A DNA stretch of 64,000 nucleotides, taken from contig CAVXOW010000007.1 of NCBI GenBank assembly GCA_963763485.1, positions 682,001-746,000 of the forward strand, given 5' to 3'. Under the pieces are notes generated by a model. It was not told where the DNA came from. It ran no database searches and worked only from the letters and a program-made list of their open reading frames with translations. This stretch comes from CAWCKS01 sp963763485 (lineage in GTDB: Bacteria > Pseudomonadota > Alphaproteobacteria > Rhizobiales > Xanthobacteraceae). The position numbers and the translations under genes were made by a program. Below, in pieces: positions 17,795-27,948 of the stretch; position 1 is the stretch's first letter, and each line of letters starts with the position of its first letter.

Positions 17795-19456
17795 TTACTC
17801 CGCCGCACTGGATGCTCGCTGCGCGCCGCTCAAGGCAAAACCCTCGTAGCCCTTTGCAGCGACCTCGTTGCACTTCTGCCGGTAGACGCCGACGCCGCCG
17901 ATATAGGGCATGAACACCCGCGGCTTGCCGGGAATGTTGGCGCCCATGTACCAGGAGTTGGCCGTCGGATAGAGCGTGGTGTAGGCGACCTCGTTGACGT
18001 GGGCCACCCAGGCGTCTTCGGCGGGCTGCGTCGCCTCCATGCAGTCGATGCCGCGCTTGCGCAGGTAGTCGAGGCACTCGGTGATCCATTCGACGTGCTG
18101 CTCGATCGACACGATCATGTTCGACAGCACCGACGGACTGCCGGGACCTGTGATGAAGAACATGTTCGGGAAGCCGGTCACCATGATGCCGAGATAGGTC
18201 TTCGGACCTTCGGCCCACTTCTGCTTAAGGGTGAGGCCGTCGCGCCCGCGCATGTCGATCTTGGCGAACGAGCCGGTCATGGCGTCGAAGCCGGTCGCGA
18301 ACACGATGGCGTCGAACTCGTATTCCTTGCCGCCGGTGATCAGGCCTTTTTCCGTGATCTGCTCGACCGGCGCTTTGGAGATGTCGACCAGCGTGACGTT
18401 GTCGCGGTTGAAGGTCTCGAAATAATCGATGTCGAGACAGATGCGCTTGGTGCCGATCGGGTACGTGGTCGGCTGCAGGATCTTAGCGACCGCCGGGTCC
18501 TTGACGACCTGCGCGACCTTCTCGCGCACATATTGCGCGGCGGTGTCGTTCGCCTCCTTGCTCAGCGCGAGGTTGTTGTAGGTCGCCATAAAGTGCAAGC
18601 CGCCGCGGCCCCATTCCTCGTCATAGGCCTTGCGGCGCTGCTCCGGTGTGTCCTCCAGCGCGCCTTTGGTCGGGATCAGGCCGACCACGCCGTTACGGGT
18701 TTCCTCGCGGGCGCGGCGGCGGCGCTCCGGATAATCGTCCTTCCACTCTTTCTGATACTCCGGCGTCAGATCATGGTTGCGCGCCGGCAGCGAGTAGTTC
18801 GGCGTGCGCTGGAACACCGTGAGGTGCTTGGCCCGCTCCGCGATCACCGGGATCGACTGGATCGCCGATGAGCCGGTGCCGACGACGCCGACACGCAGGC
18901 CGGAGAAGTCGACGCCTTCATGGGGCCACTGGCCGGTGTGATAGGTCTTGCCCTTGAAGCTCGAGAGCCCCTTGAAGTCGGGCACGCGCGCGTTCGACAG
19001 CGAGCCGGTCGCCATGATGACGTAGTGCGCGGTGACGCGCTTGCCGTCATCGAGCGTCACGGTCCAGCGGTTGGTGTCCTCGTTGAAAACTGTCGAGAGC
19101 ACCTTGGTGTTGAACTGGATGTCGGGCCGCAGGTTGAAGCGGTCGGCGACGTGGTTGGCGTATTTCAGGATCTCGGGCTGCGCCGCGAAGCGCTCGGTCC
19201 ACTCCCACTCCTGCTGCAGCTCGTTGGAGAACGAGTAGGAATACTGCATGCTCTCGATGTCGCAGCGTGCGCCCGGATACCGGTTCCAGTACCAGGTGCC
19301 GCCGACGCCCGTGCCCTGCTCGTAAACGCGGGTGGAGAGTCCAAGCTGGCGCATCTTGTGGAGCAGGTACATGCCGGCGAAGCCGGCGCCGACCACCACG
19401 ACGTCGAACTGGTCGGGCGAGGGGCGGCCTTGCGGCGCGGTCTGCGTGGCGGACAT
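17795..19456 (-). CDS. Baeyer-Villiger-type flavin monooxygenase (cyclohexanone monooxygenase-like)
   Basis: A 553-residue class B flavoprotein that uses FAD, NADPH and O2 to insert oxygen next to a carbonyl (family knowledge). Seen: the FAD Rossmann motif GAGFAG (23-28), GVGGTWYWNRYPGARCD, the Baeyer-Villiger fingerprint FKGKTYHTGQWP (167-178), a second Rossmann loop GTGSSA (193-198) for NADPH, and ATGFDAMTGSF. The full length matches cyclohexanone and cyclododecanone monooxygenases. It is divergent from a nitronate monooxygenase across a 241-bp region that should hold both promoters. The physiological ketone is unknown; lactone products could feed the CoA-thioester genes nearby, but this is inference. 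Confidence 0.93.
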   Translation of the reverse strand: MSATQTAPQGRPSPDQFDVVVVGAGFAGMYLLHKMRQLGLSTRVYEQGTGVGGTWYWNRYPGARCDIESMQYSYSFSNELQQEWEWTERFAAQPEILKYANHVADRFNLRPDIQFNTKVLSTVFNEDTNRWTVTLDDGKRVTAHYVIMATGSLSNARVPDFKGLSSFKGKTYHTGQWPHEGVDFSGLRVGVVGTGSSAIQSIPVIAERAKHLTVFQRTPNYSLPARNHDLTPEYQKEWKDDYPERRRRAREETRNGVVGLIPTKGALEDTPEQRRKAYDEEWGRGGLHFMATYNNLALSKEANDTAAQYVREKVAQVVKDPAVAKILQPTTYPIGTKRICLDIDYFETFNRDNVTLVDISKAPVEQITEKGLITGGKEYEFDAIVFATGFDAMTGSFAKIDMRGRDGLTLKQKWAEGPKTYLGIMVTGFPNMFFITGPGSPSVLSNMIVSIEQHVEWITECLDYLRKRGIDCMEATQPAEDAWVAHVNEVAYTTLYPTANSWYMGANIPGKPRVFMPYIGGVGVYRQKCNEVAAKGYEGFALSGAQRASSAAE

Positions 19457-19697
19457 TTTTCTGCGTTCTCCCGTTGGCTTTCGTTGCGTCCTGTTGCACC
19501 GCGAGCGCGCGGCCTAAGGCAAAGGACGCAGTTTAATTGGTCAATTAACTTTTCATCGGAATCGACAAAGTGCAAGCTGCAAAGGCGCTTGGGGACCCTG
19601 CCGCAAATGCATTCGAGGAGGTCTGCGGCAGCGAAAAAGCCGCTTTCACCCGTAAAAGGTCGAAACAAGCGAAAGCGCAAAAGAAAGGGAGGCCGCC

Positions 19698-20837
19698 ATG
19701 AAATCACCGATCTGCGACATGTTGGGCATCGAGTTCCCGCTGGTCGCCTTCAGCCATTGCCGCGACGTCGTCGCCGCTGTCAGCAAGGCGGGCGGCTTTG
19801 GCGTGTTCGGCGCCTCCCGCTTCTCGCCGGAGACCATCGAGCAGGAGCTGAAATGGATCGACGATCATATCGGCGGCAAGCCCTACGGCATCGACGTGCT
19901 GATCCCCGAAAATCTCGCGACCGCGGGTGAGGCCAACGTCACCTACAACAGTCTCGAGGCGCGGGTGCCGCCGCAGCATCGGGGCTACGCCAGGACGCTG
20001 CTCAAGAAACACGGCATCGAGTTCGACTACGTCCGTGCGCCCAATGACGAGCCGCAGCCGTTCGACCGCGGCCGGGCGCTCGACATCCTGCGTGTTGCGT
20101 TTGCGCACCCGATCAAGCTCATCGTCAACGCGCTCGGTGTGCCGCCGCCCGAGATGATCCGGATGGGACGGGAACACGGCGTGCCGGTTGGGGCTCTCTG
20201 CGGTGCCAAGGAACATGCGCTGCGCCAGGTTGCCGCCGGCGTTGACCTTCTTGTCGTGCAGGGCACCGAAGCAGGCGGCCATTGCGGCGAGGTCTCGACC
20301 ATGGTGCTGGTGCCGGAGGTGGTCCGCGCGGTGAAGAAGATTCGTGACGTGCCGGTGCTTGCTGCCGGCGGCATCATGAACGGCAGCCAGATGGCGGCGT
20401 GCATGGCAATGGGTGCGGCGGGCGTGTGGACCGGGTCGGTGTGGCTTGCCACCGTCGAGTCGGAGACCACCGACATCTTCCGCGAAAAGATGATCGCCGC
20501 ATCGTCGCGTGACACGACCCGATCGCGCGGTCGCACCGGCAAGCCGGCGCGGCAGTTGCGTTCGGTGTGGACGGACGCGTGGGACAAGGACAAGAGCCCC
20601 GACAGCCCCGGGGCACTCCCAATGCCGCTGCAGACCCTGGTCTCGACCGACGCCTTCCGGGCGATCGACAAGGCCGCCGCCGCGGGCAACCAGCGGGCGC
20701 GCGAACTCGTCAGTTACTTTGTCGGGCAGGGCGTCGGCATGGTCGACAGCGTGAAATCGGCCGGCGCGGTGGTGCAGGAATTCAAGACGGAGTTCCTGGA
20801 GGCCGTCGAGCACATGCAGGAACTGGTGGCGGAATAA
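19698..20837 (+). CDS. nitronate monooxygenase family protein (2-nitropropane dioxygenase-like)
   Basis: A 379-residue FMN-dependent TIM-barrel enzyme. Class I nitronate monooxygenases oxidise alkyl nitronates such as propionate-3-nitronate to aldehydes and nitrite. Seen: IEFPLVAFSHC near the N-terminus, KAGGFGVFGAS, VVQGTEAGGHCGE with the catalytic-His segment, and the FMN phosphate loop VLAAGGIMNG followed by AMGAAGVWTGS. A good ribosome site (GGGAGG) precedes the ATG. A C-terminal extension after residue 300 is longer than in the smallest members. It is divergent from the Baeyer-Villiger-type gene. The substrate is inferred only at family level; related enzymes also act on other nitro or enoyl substrates. 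Confidence 0.9.
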   Translation: MKSPICDMLGIEFPLVAFSHCRDVVAAVSKAGGFGVFGASRFSPETIEQELKWIDDHIGGKPYGIDVLIPENLATAGEANVTYNSLEARVPPQHRGYARTLLKKHGIEFDYVRAPNDEPQPFDRGRALDILRVAFAHPIKLIVNALGVPPPEMIRMGREHGVPVGALCGAKEHALRQVAAGVDLLVVQGTEAGGHCGEVSTMVLVPEVVRAVKKIRDVPVLAAGGIMNGSQMAACMAMGAAGVWTGSVWLATVESETTDIFREKMIAASSRDTTRSRGRTGKPARQLRSVWTDAWDKDKSPDSPGALPMPLQTLVSTDAFRAIDKAAAAGNQRARELVSYFVGQGVGMVDSVKSAGAVVQEFKTEFLEAVEHMQELVAE

Positions 20838-21058
20838 TGCCCCGGAATTAGGCATGACGTCGGAAACTGCTTGAATGAGGGGGTCGGCGCCGCCACATCA
20901 GGGGTCACGGCGTAAATTTATGTGGCGAAGAGTCACGTTGGATTTGCTATGGGAGCACGCGATTTCTCCCACTGTCGGCAGCGAATCGCCGGCGGCATGC
21001 GACTTGGGTCGCAGCGCTGAAACCCAGACGCCAGACATCCACGAGGCATGACCGTTTC

Positions 21059-22327
21059 ATGACAGCCCCCGATTTGCGATCCGACGGAACCTCCGACATC
21101 CACGACGACATCGTCTATCCGTCGGCGGTGCCTTTTGTCGGACTGCACCTGGCCTGCTTCGCGGCGATCTGGACCGGTGTCACCTGGCAGTCGGTGGCGA
21201 TCTGCTTCGTGCTGTACTGGTTGCGCATCTTTTCGATCGGCGCGGGCTATCATCGTTATTTCTCGCACCGGTCGTTTTCGACCAGCCGTGCGTTTCAGCT
21301 CGTGCTGGCTTTCCTCTCGCAATCCACCGCGCAGAAGAGCGTGCTGTGGTGGGCCGCCAAGCACCGGCATCACCATCTGCATTCCGACACGGTCCACGAT
21401 GTCCATTCGCCGCGGCATTTCGGCTTCTTCTACAGCCACGTCGGCTGGATTTTCGCGCGCCGGCACGACGCCACCGACCTGTCGAAAGTCAGCGACTTCG
21501 CGCGCTATCGCGAGCTTTTGTGGTTGCACAGGTTTGAAATCGTGCCCGCGTTCTGCCTGGGTACCCTGTCGTTTCTGATCGACGGATGGTCGGGCCTGGT
21601 GGTTGGGTTCTGCTGGAGCACGGTGCTGGTCTATCACGCCACGTTCTGCATCAATTCGCTCGCCCACGTTCGTGGCCGCAAGCGCTACGTGACCGGCGAT
21701 GATTCGCGGAACAACTGGTTGCTGGTGCTGATCACCATGGGTGAGGGCTGGCACAACAACCATCACGCCTACCAAAGCAGCGTGCGGCAAGGCTTCAAGT
21801 GGTGGGAGTGGGATCCGACCTATTATATCCTGAAGCTGTTGTCCGTTATCGGCGTGGTGTGGGATTTGAAGCGTCCGCCGCTGCAGGTGCTTCGCAACGA
21901 ATACCGGTTGGGGATGCGCGTGATCGATCGCGCGGCGCTCGAGCTCGCTTCGCACTTCAGCCTCGATGCGATCGTGTCCGCGGTGTTGCCTGACCAGCTG
22001 CCGCTGGAACGCATGCGTGAGGCGCTCGCCGAGTCGCGGATCGGTGTGGTGGCAGGTCTCCTCAAAGCTCATCTTGTCGACCTGCCCAGTCGGGAAGACC
22101 TGTTGATCAAGGCTCGGTCGATGTTTGCCGCGACGCCATCCTTCGAAGAGATTGTCGATCGCGCGCATGATTTGATTGTGCGGTCGGTCGCGGTACGGCT
22201 CGCGACCGCCGTACCGGCCGCGAAATTAAGGCTGGGATGGGACGCGCTTGCATCGCTCGGGCCGCTCGTGCTGAAACAGCGGCGTGTCCTCGACAAAATC
22301 CGTTGCCAGCGAGACGCGAGAGTCTGA
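21059..22327 (+). CDS. membrane fatty acyl-CoA desaturase with C-terminal extension
   Basis: Di-iron integral-membrane desaturase, likely introducing a delta-9 double bond into acyl-CoA or acyl lipid. The three histidine boxes are present: HRYFSH (65-70), HRHHH (102-106) and HNNHH (232-236, within GEGWHNNHH), with hydrophobic pairs at about 23-60 and 165-200. The desaturase core ends around residue 285. The chain continues to 422, with a hydrophilic, helix-rich extension (for example AALELASHFSLDAIVSAV). The core alone would be a usual bacterial length, so the extra C-terminal part is notable. It is followed by an MFS gene in the same direction with almost no gap. Confidence 0.93.
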   Translation: MTAPDLRSDGTSDIHDDIVYPSAVPFVGLHLACFAAIWTGVTWQSVAICFVLYWLRIFSIGAGYHRYFSHRSFSTSRAFQLVLAFLSQSTAQKSVLWWAAKHRHHHLHSDTVHDVHSPRHFGFFYSHVGWIFARRHDATDLSKVSDFARYRELLWLHRFEIVPAFCLGTLSFLIDGWSGLVVGFCWSTVLVYHATFCINSLAHVRGRKRYVTGDDSRNNWLLVLITMGEGWHNNHHAYQSSVRQGFKWWEWDPTYYILKLLSVIGVVWDLKRPPLQVLRNEYRLGMRVIDRAALELASHFSLDAIVSAVLPDQLPLERMREALAESRIGVVAGLLKAHLVDLPSREDLLIKARSMFAATPSFEEIVDRAHDLIVRSVAVRLATAVPAAKLRLGWDALASLGPLVLKQRRVLDKIRCQRDARV

Positions 22328-22331
22328 AACG

Positions 22332-23492
22332 GTGCCCCTCCGTCTCGCGTTGATCGTCATCGCGCAACTGTTCGGCACGTCGCTGTGGTTTTCCGCCAAC
22401 AGCGCCGCCGATGATCTGGCGCGGGTGTGGCAGCTCAATGCGGCCGACCTCGGTCATCTCACCATCGCCGTGCAGGGCGGCTTCATTGCCGGCACGCTGA
22501 TCTTCGCATTCACCGGCCTGGCCGACCGCTTTGCCGCCAGCAAGATCTTTGCGGTGTGCGCGGTCGCCGGCGCCATCGCCAATGCTGTGATGGCGTTGCT
22601 TGCCGCGGGCATCAACGAAGCGCTGGCGTTGCGGTTTCTCACGGGATTTGCGCTGGCCGGCGTCTATCCGCTCGGCATGAAGCTCGTGGTGAGCTGGGCG
22701 CCGGACAAGACCGGCGAGGCGCTGGGCTGGCTGGTCGGCATGCTCACGCTTGGCACGGCGCTGCCGCATCTCGTGCGCGGGCTCGGCACTGCGTGGAGCT
22801 GGCAGAGCGTGGTGCTGACCTCGTCGGGACTTGCGCTGGTCGCCGCCGTGATGATCGCCTCGCTTGGCGACGGGCCGCATCTTGGCTCAGGCAGGGCGCG
22901 CGGTATCCGGCTCGGTGAAGTGGTGCAGGCGTTTCGCGTCGCCGATTATCGTGGCGCGGCATCCGGCTACTTCGGCCACATGTGGGAGCTTTACGCTTTC
23001 TGGACCGCGACGCCGCTCTTAGTCGCGCCGCTGCTGGCGCGGGCGCAGATCAATTTTCCCGGCGCCGTGTCGATCCTGTCCTTTGCGGTCATCGCGGCCG
23101 GGATGTTTGGCTGTGTGATCGGCGGGCTGTTCAGCCGAAGATTTGGCAGCGCGCGGGTCGCGGCAGCGGCGCTCGCGACGTCGGCCCTGATGTGCGCGGT
23201 CTATCCGCTGGCGCAGGGACTGCCGTTTGCGCTGCTGCTCGCGCTGCTACTGGTCTGGGGCTTTGCCGTGGTTGCCGATTCCCCGCAATTCTCCGCGCTG
23301 TCAGCAAAAGCGTGCCCGCCGCAAATGGTCGGCAGCGCGCTCGCGATCCAAAACTCGATCGGCTTCTTCATCACGCTGTTTGCGATCGAGCTTGCGACCA
23401 ATCGCATCGGCTCGCTCGGGCCAGAGGTGGCATGGCTGTTGCTGCCGGGGCCGGTGATCGGCTTGTTCGCGATGCGGCGGCTGTTGCGCTGA
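22332..23492 (+). CDS. MFS transporter
   Basis: Major facilitator superfamily permease of about 386 residues with roughly 12 hydrophobic segments. The first spans LRLALIVIAQLFGTSLWF and the last ends VIGLFAMRRLL. The loop between segments 2 and 3 shows FTGLADRFAASKIF, in the position of the MFS signature (G-x-L-x-D-R-x-G-R-R-like). The frame is open further upstream; a GTG at 22284 would overlap the desaturase by 44 bp, so I chose the GTG at 22332, which starts just before the first membrane segment. It may be co-transcribed with the desaturase. Substrate unknown. It is convergent with the RND pump gene, 16 bp away. Confidence 0.88.
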   Translation: MPLRLALIVIAQLFGTSLWFSANSAADDLARVWQLNAADLGHLTIAVQGGFIAGTLIFAFTGLADRFAASKIFAVCAVAGAIANAVMALLAAGINEALALRFLTGFALAGVYPLGMKLVVSWAPDKTGEALGWLVGMLTLGTALPHLVRGLGTAWSWQSVVLTSSGLALVAAVMIASLGDGPHLGSGRARGIRLGEVVQAFRVADYRGAASGYFGHMWELYAFWTATPLLVAPLLARAQINFPGAVSILSFAVIAAGMFGCVIGGLFSRRFGSARVAAAALATSALMCAVYPLAQGLPFALLLALLLVWGFAVVADSPQFSALSAKACPPQMVGSALAIQNSIGFFITLFAIELATNRIGSLGPEVAWLLLPGPVIGLFAMRRLLR

Positions 23493-23508
23493 GACGGAAG
23501 ATGCGAGC

Positions 23509-26500
23509 TCACTCGGCCGCGGTCCTTGCCTGCTTGTCTGAGGTCTTGGTGCTGTTCCTTTCGATCGGATGCGCGCGGCTCCCCAGCCGTTCCAGCAGCG
23601 CCTGGAAGAAGACATAGAGCGGCGGAATGACGAAGATGCCGATCAGCGAGGCGAATATCATGCCCCCGAACACCGGGGTGCCGACGTTGCGGCGCGCCAG
23701 TTGCGAGGCGCCCGTCGCCACCACCAGGGGCAGCAGACCGAGGATGAAGGAGAACGACGTCATCATGACCGGCCGAAACCGCAGCCGTGCGCCCTCGGTC
23801 GCCGCCGTCAACAACGGCACGCCGCGCTCGCGCTGCTCTTTGGCGAACTCGACAATGAGGATGCCGTTCTTGGCGGCGAGCGCGATCAAGACGACCATTC
23901 CAATCTGCCCATAGAGATCGAGTGTCAGACGACCAATGATGATCGACGCGAACGAGCCAAGAACTGCAACAGTAACTGACAGCAATACAGAGACGGGAAT
24001 CGTCCAGCTCTCGTAAAGCCCAACCAGGAACAGGTAGGCGAACAGCACTGCAAACCCGAGGATGATCGGGGTCTTGCCTTCGGCACGCTTTTCCTGGAAC
24101 GCGATGTCGGTCCATTCACCGGCATAGCCTTGCGGCAACGTCTTCGCCGCGACCCCTTCCATCGCCTTGAGCGCCTGGCCGGATGAGACGCCCGCTGCAG
24201 GCGTGCCCTGCACCGTGACGGCGCGCAGGTTGTTGTAGCGGATGAGCGACGGCGGCCCGACCTCAACGCGGACCTCGGTCAGGCTGCGCAGCGGGATCAT
24301 CGTGCCTTCGGCGTTGCGAACATTGATCCGATTGATGGCCTCAATGTTGCTGCGGTCGGCCGCCTCGGCTTGCACCCAAACCTGCCAGGTGCGGCCAAAC
24401 AGGTTCATCTGATTGACATAGAAGCCGCCCAGCGAGGCTTGCAACGCCTGGAACACGGCATTCAGCGGCACGCCGAGAATTTGTGCCTTGTCGCGGTCGA
24501 TCTCCAGATAGATCGACGGATTGGTGGCGGAGAACGTCGAGAACACGCGGTTCAGCTGCGGGCTCTGATTCGCAGCCACGCTGAGGCCGCGCACGACCTG
24601 GGCCAACTCCCTTGGATCGCCGCCGCGCAAGTCCTGCAGCACATAGGTGAAGCCGCCGCCGGTGCCGAGACCGAGGATGGGTGGTGGCGCCAGCGGCACC
24701 ACCGATCCGCCTTCGATCTGGCGAAACCGCTCGTTCAGCCGGGCTATCACCGCCGATGCGCCGAGGGCCGCATCCTTGCGTTGCTCGAAGGGCTTCAGCG
24801 TGAGCACCATGAAGGCCGCATTGGGCTGCGAGTAGTTGTCAATGAAGTTCAGGCCGATGATCGACGTATAATCCTCGATCGCCTTGTCGTTCTTGACGAT
24901 GTCCTCTGCCTGGCGGATCACGTCCTCGGTCCTCGCGACCGACGCGCCGCCCGGCAGTTGCGCGACCACGAACAGGCCGCCCTGGTCGTCCTCGGGAAGA
25001 AAGCCGGTCGGCGTGATCCTCGCCAGGCCGACGACGCCGAGCGCAGCAATAACGACCACCACGAGGCCGACGATCGAAAACTGCACAACGAAGCCGACGG
25101 CTGCGCCATAGCTGTCCCGCACACGATCGATCGAGCGCATCACCCAACCAATCGGTCCGCGACGCGGACCATGGTGCGGCCGCAGGAAGACGGCGCAAAG
25201 CGCCGGTGAAAGCGTCAGCGCATTGATCATCGACAGCAGCATCGCAACCGAGACCGTCACCGCAAATTGGCGGAACAGCTCACCTGATATCCCGGGGATG
25301 AATGCCACCGGCACAAAGACCGAGAGCAGCACCAGCGTGATGGCAATGATCGGTGCGGTGATCTCGCGCATCGCCTGCTTGGTGGCCTCGGCGGGCGAGA
25401 GCTCGGGATGCTCCTCCATCACCCGCTCGACGTTTTCGACCACGACGATGGCGTCGTCGACCACGATGCCGATTGCTAGCACCACTGCGAGCAGGGAAAC
25501 CGTGTTGGCGGAATATCCGACCGCGAGCAACGCCACGCAAGTGCCAATGAGGCTGACCGGAACCGCCAAGGCCGGAACCAGGGTGGAGCGAAGGCTGCCG
25601 AGAAACAGAAAGACGACGATCACGACCAGGACGAAGGCCTCGACAAAGTCTTTCGCACCTCGTGGATCGTGTCGGTGACGAAGACCGTGGGATCGTAGGT
25701 CACCTTCCAGGCGAGATCCTCGGGGAAGCGCTTCGCCTGCTCCTCCATCAGGGAGCGGATCGCCTTCATGGTGGAAAGTGCGTTGGCTCCCGGCGTCTGG
25801 TAAATGCCGATGGCGGCGGTGGGGCCACCGTTGAAGCGCGTCTCGCGATCGAGATTGGCGGCTCCGAGCTCGAGCCGTGCGACGTCGCTAAGACGCAGCA
25901 CTGAGCCATCCGGATTGGTGCGCACTGCGATTTTTTCAAAGTCCGCGACCGAGTCGAGCCGGCCCTTGGTCTGGATATTGAGCTGCAGCCGCTGGTCGTC
26001 CGAAATCGGACGCGCGCCGATCCGTCCGACCGCCGCCTGGACGTTCTGGGACTGGATGGCGTTGATGATGTCGCTGGTGGTCAGATTGAGGCCGGTTAGA
26101 CGATCGGTGTTGATCCAGGCGCGCATCGCATAGTCCTGTGGCCCCCACAGGCTCGCGTCGCCGATGCCCGGCGTGCTCCTGATCCGGTCGAGCAGGTTGA
26201 TCGTGACGTAATTCGACAGAAAGAGCGGGTCGTGCGTGTGCTTCGGCGAGTAAACTGCAATGACACCGAGCAAGGCCGATGATTTCTTCTTTACCGTTAC
26301 GCCCTGGCGCTGGACATCCTGCGGCAGGCTGGAGAGCGCGACCTGCACCCGGTTGTTGACGTTGACCGCGTTGATGTCCGGATTGGTACCAAGTTCGAAC
26401 GAGACGGTAAGGCTGTAACTGCCGTCGTCGCCGCTTACACTTTTCATGTAGAGCATCTTGTCGACGCCCACGACCTGCGCCTCGATCGGTTGTGCGATCG

Positions 26501-26681
26501 TCGAATCGACCACCGCCGAATTAGCGCCGGGGTACAGGGTTGTAACGGACACCTGTGGCGGCACGATATCGGGATACTGCGCAATCGGCAGCACGAGCAA
26601 CGCGACCAGGCCGGCGATGGTGGTGACGAGGGCGATGACGATCGCGAGCCGCGGCCTGTCGACGAAGATTGCCGAGAGCAT
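23509..26681 (-). pseudogene. RND efflux pump inner-membrane transporter (AcrB/MexB-like), one frameshift
   Basis: Proton-driven tripartite multidrug pump subunit. From the ATG at 26681 the frame encodes the N-terminal membrane helix and porter domain (SAIFVDRPRLAIVIALVTTI onward, including PGANSAVVDSTIAQPIE). It breaks near 25646, and a second frame to 23509 gives the remaining domains, with LAIGIVVDDAIVVVENVER (the proton-relay Asp pair in helix 4) and AAKNGILIVEFA (the helix-10 Lys region). The total of 3173 nt is one base short of 1058 codons, and the break reads KTL-EAF where homologues have KTL-x-EAF, so one missing base restores a 1057-residue protein. This is the only apparent deletion among the window's breaks. 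The adaptor gene precedes it by 4 bp. Confidence 0.92.
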
Positions 26682-26685
26682 CAGG

Positions 26686-27807
26686 TCAGCTCCGGTTCAC
26701 GCCGACCGTCACGGGCGCGGCGCGGACCGGCATGCCAGGACGGATGCCCTGCAGGCCCTGCACGACGACCAGCTCGCCACCCGACAAGCCTTCCGCGATC
26801 ACGACCTCAGTGCCGCTTGGTGCGCCGGGCTTCACGCGCCTGACCGCGGCCTTGCCGTCGTCCACGACGAACACGTAGACGCCTTGCTGATCGGCGACCA
26901 GTGCGGCTTGCGGGATCACCAGCCTTTGCTCAGGCGCGCCTAATTCGGCAATGACACGCACCAGCTGACCATCGATCAGTGCGCCTTTCGGGTTCGGCAT
27001 ATCCGCGCGGGCCAGCACGGTATCCGTCGTACGATCCACCGTCACATTGATGAAATTGACGTGCCCGGTCTGGTCGTAGCTCGACCCATCGGCGAAGCGG
27101 AGCGTGATCCTTATGTCCTCGAGGTCGATCGCAGACTGGCGCGCATGCAGCAGATCGCGCTGGCTCACCGGGAAAGTGACGTGCATCGGATCCTGGCTGA
27201 CGATCGTTGTCAGCACGCCGCTGTCCGGGCCGACGACGTTGCCCTTCGTGATGTTGGTGCGACCGATCTTGCCGGTGATCGGGCTGGCAATCTCCGTGTA
27301 ATCGAGATCGAGCCTGGCGTTTTTCAGGGCGGCTTCGTCCTGCATGACCGTGCCTGCCGCTTGCTCATCGGCAGCACGTGCCTGGTCGCGCGCGACCACG
27401 GTGCCGGATTGCTTGTCAACTAGGTCTTGTGCGCGTTGCAACTGGATTTCGGTCAGGGCTTTTGCGCCCTTGGCGCCTTCCAGCGCGCCTTGTGCCTGCT
27501 GGACCGCGGCTTCATATTGATCTTTCTGGATGCGATAGAGCGGGCTGCCGTCGCTGATCAGGTCGCCTTCCTTGAACAGGACTTCTTCCAGATATCCCGT
27601 GACCCGCGCCTTGACCTCGACGCGATTGACCGCCTCGACGCGCCCGACAAACTCGATCGTCCTGGTGATTTCCCTCTTTTCGACGCTCACCGTGCCCACG
27701 GCAACGGCTGAGGTTTGACCTTGCTGCGCGACAGCCGCAAGGGGGACGGCCACCACGACCAATGCGACCGCGAGCGCTGCTGCGCGGGATTGTTTGCCCG
27801 TTGCCAT
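26686..27807 (-). CDS. RND efflux periplasmic adaptor (AcrA/MexA-like)
   Basis: A membrane-fusion protein of about 373 residues that links the downstream RND pump to an outer-membrane channel. From the ATG at 27807 (AAGGGA five bases upstream) it has a signal sequence (AAALAVALVVVAVPLAAVAQQ), the lipoyl/beta-barrel N-terminal strand RVEVKARVTGYLEEVLFKEGD, an alpha-helical hairpin at about 95-165, the returning lipoyl half LDYTEIASPITGKIG and a C-terminal membrane-proximal domain. No lipobox Cys is visible, so the signal may be cleaved rather than lipidated. No outer-membrane TolC-type gene or regulator lies next to it, so the channel must be encoded elsewhere. Usual family length. Confidence 0.94.
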   Translation of the reverse strand: MATGKQSRAAALAVALVVVAVPLAAVAQQGQTSAVAVGTVSVEKREITRTIEFVGRVEAVNRVEVKARVTGYLEEVLFKEGDLISDGSPLYRIQKDQYEAAVQQAQGALEGAKGAKALTEIQLQRAQDLVDKQSGTVVARDQARAADEQAAGTVMQDEAALKNARLDLDYTEIASPITGKIGRTNITKGNVVGPDSGVLTTIVSQDPMHVTFPVSQRDLLHARQSAIDLEDIRITLRFADGSSYDQTGHVNFINVTVDRTTDTVLARADMPNPKGALIDGQLVRVIAELGAPEQRLVIPQAALVADQQGVYVFVVDDGKAAVRRVKPGAPSGTEVVIAEGLSGGELVVVQGLQGIRPGMPVRAAPVTVGVNRS

Positions 27808-27948
27808 CGCGATCCCTTGCTGATCAGTCGTGTCCACGCACGCCCTTGTCCGGACTACTTTGCCCTTGAGCGTCCAGAACCGATACGGGGAAGTGCCTGT
27901 TTGGTTGCCGGGAGAAACCCGAGACGTGGAAAGCTTCCTTCTGGAACT

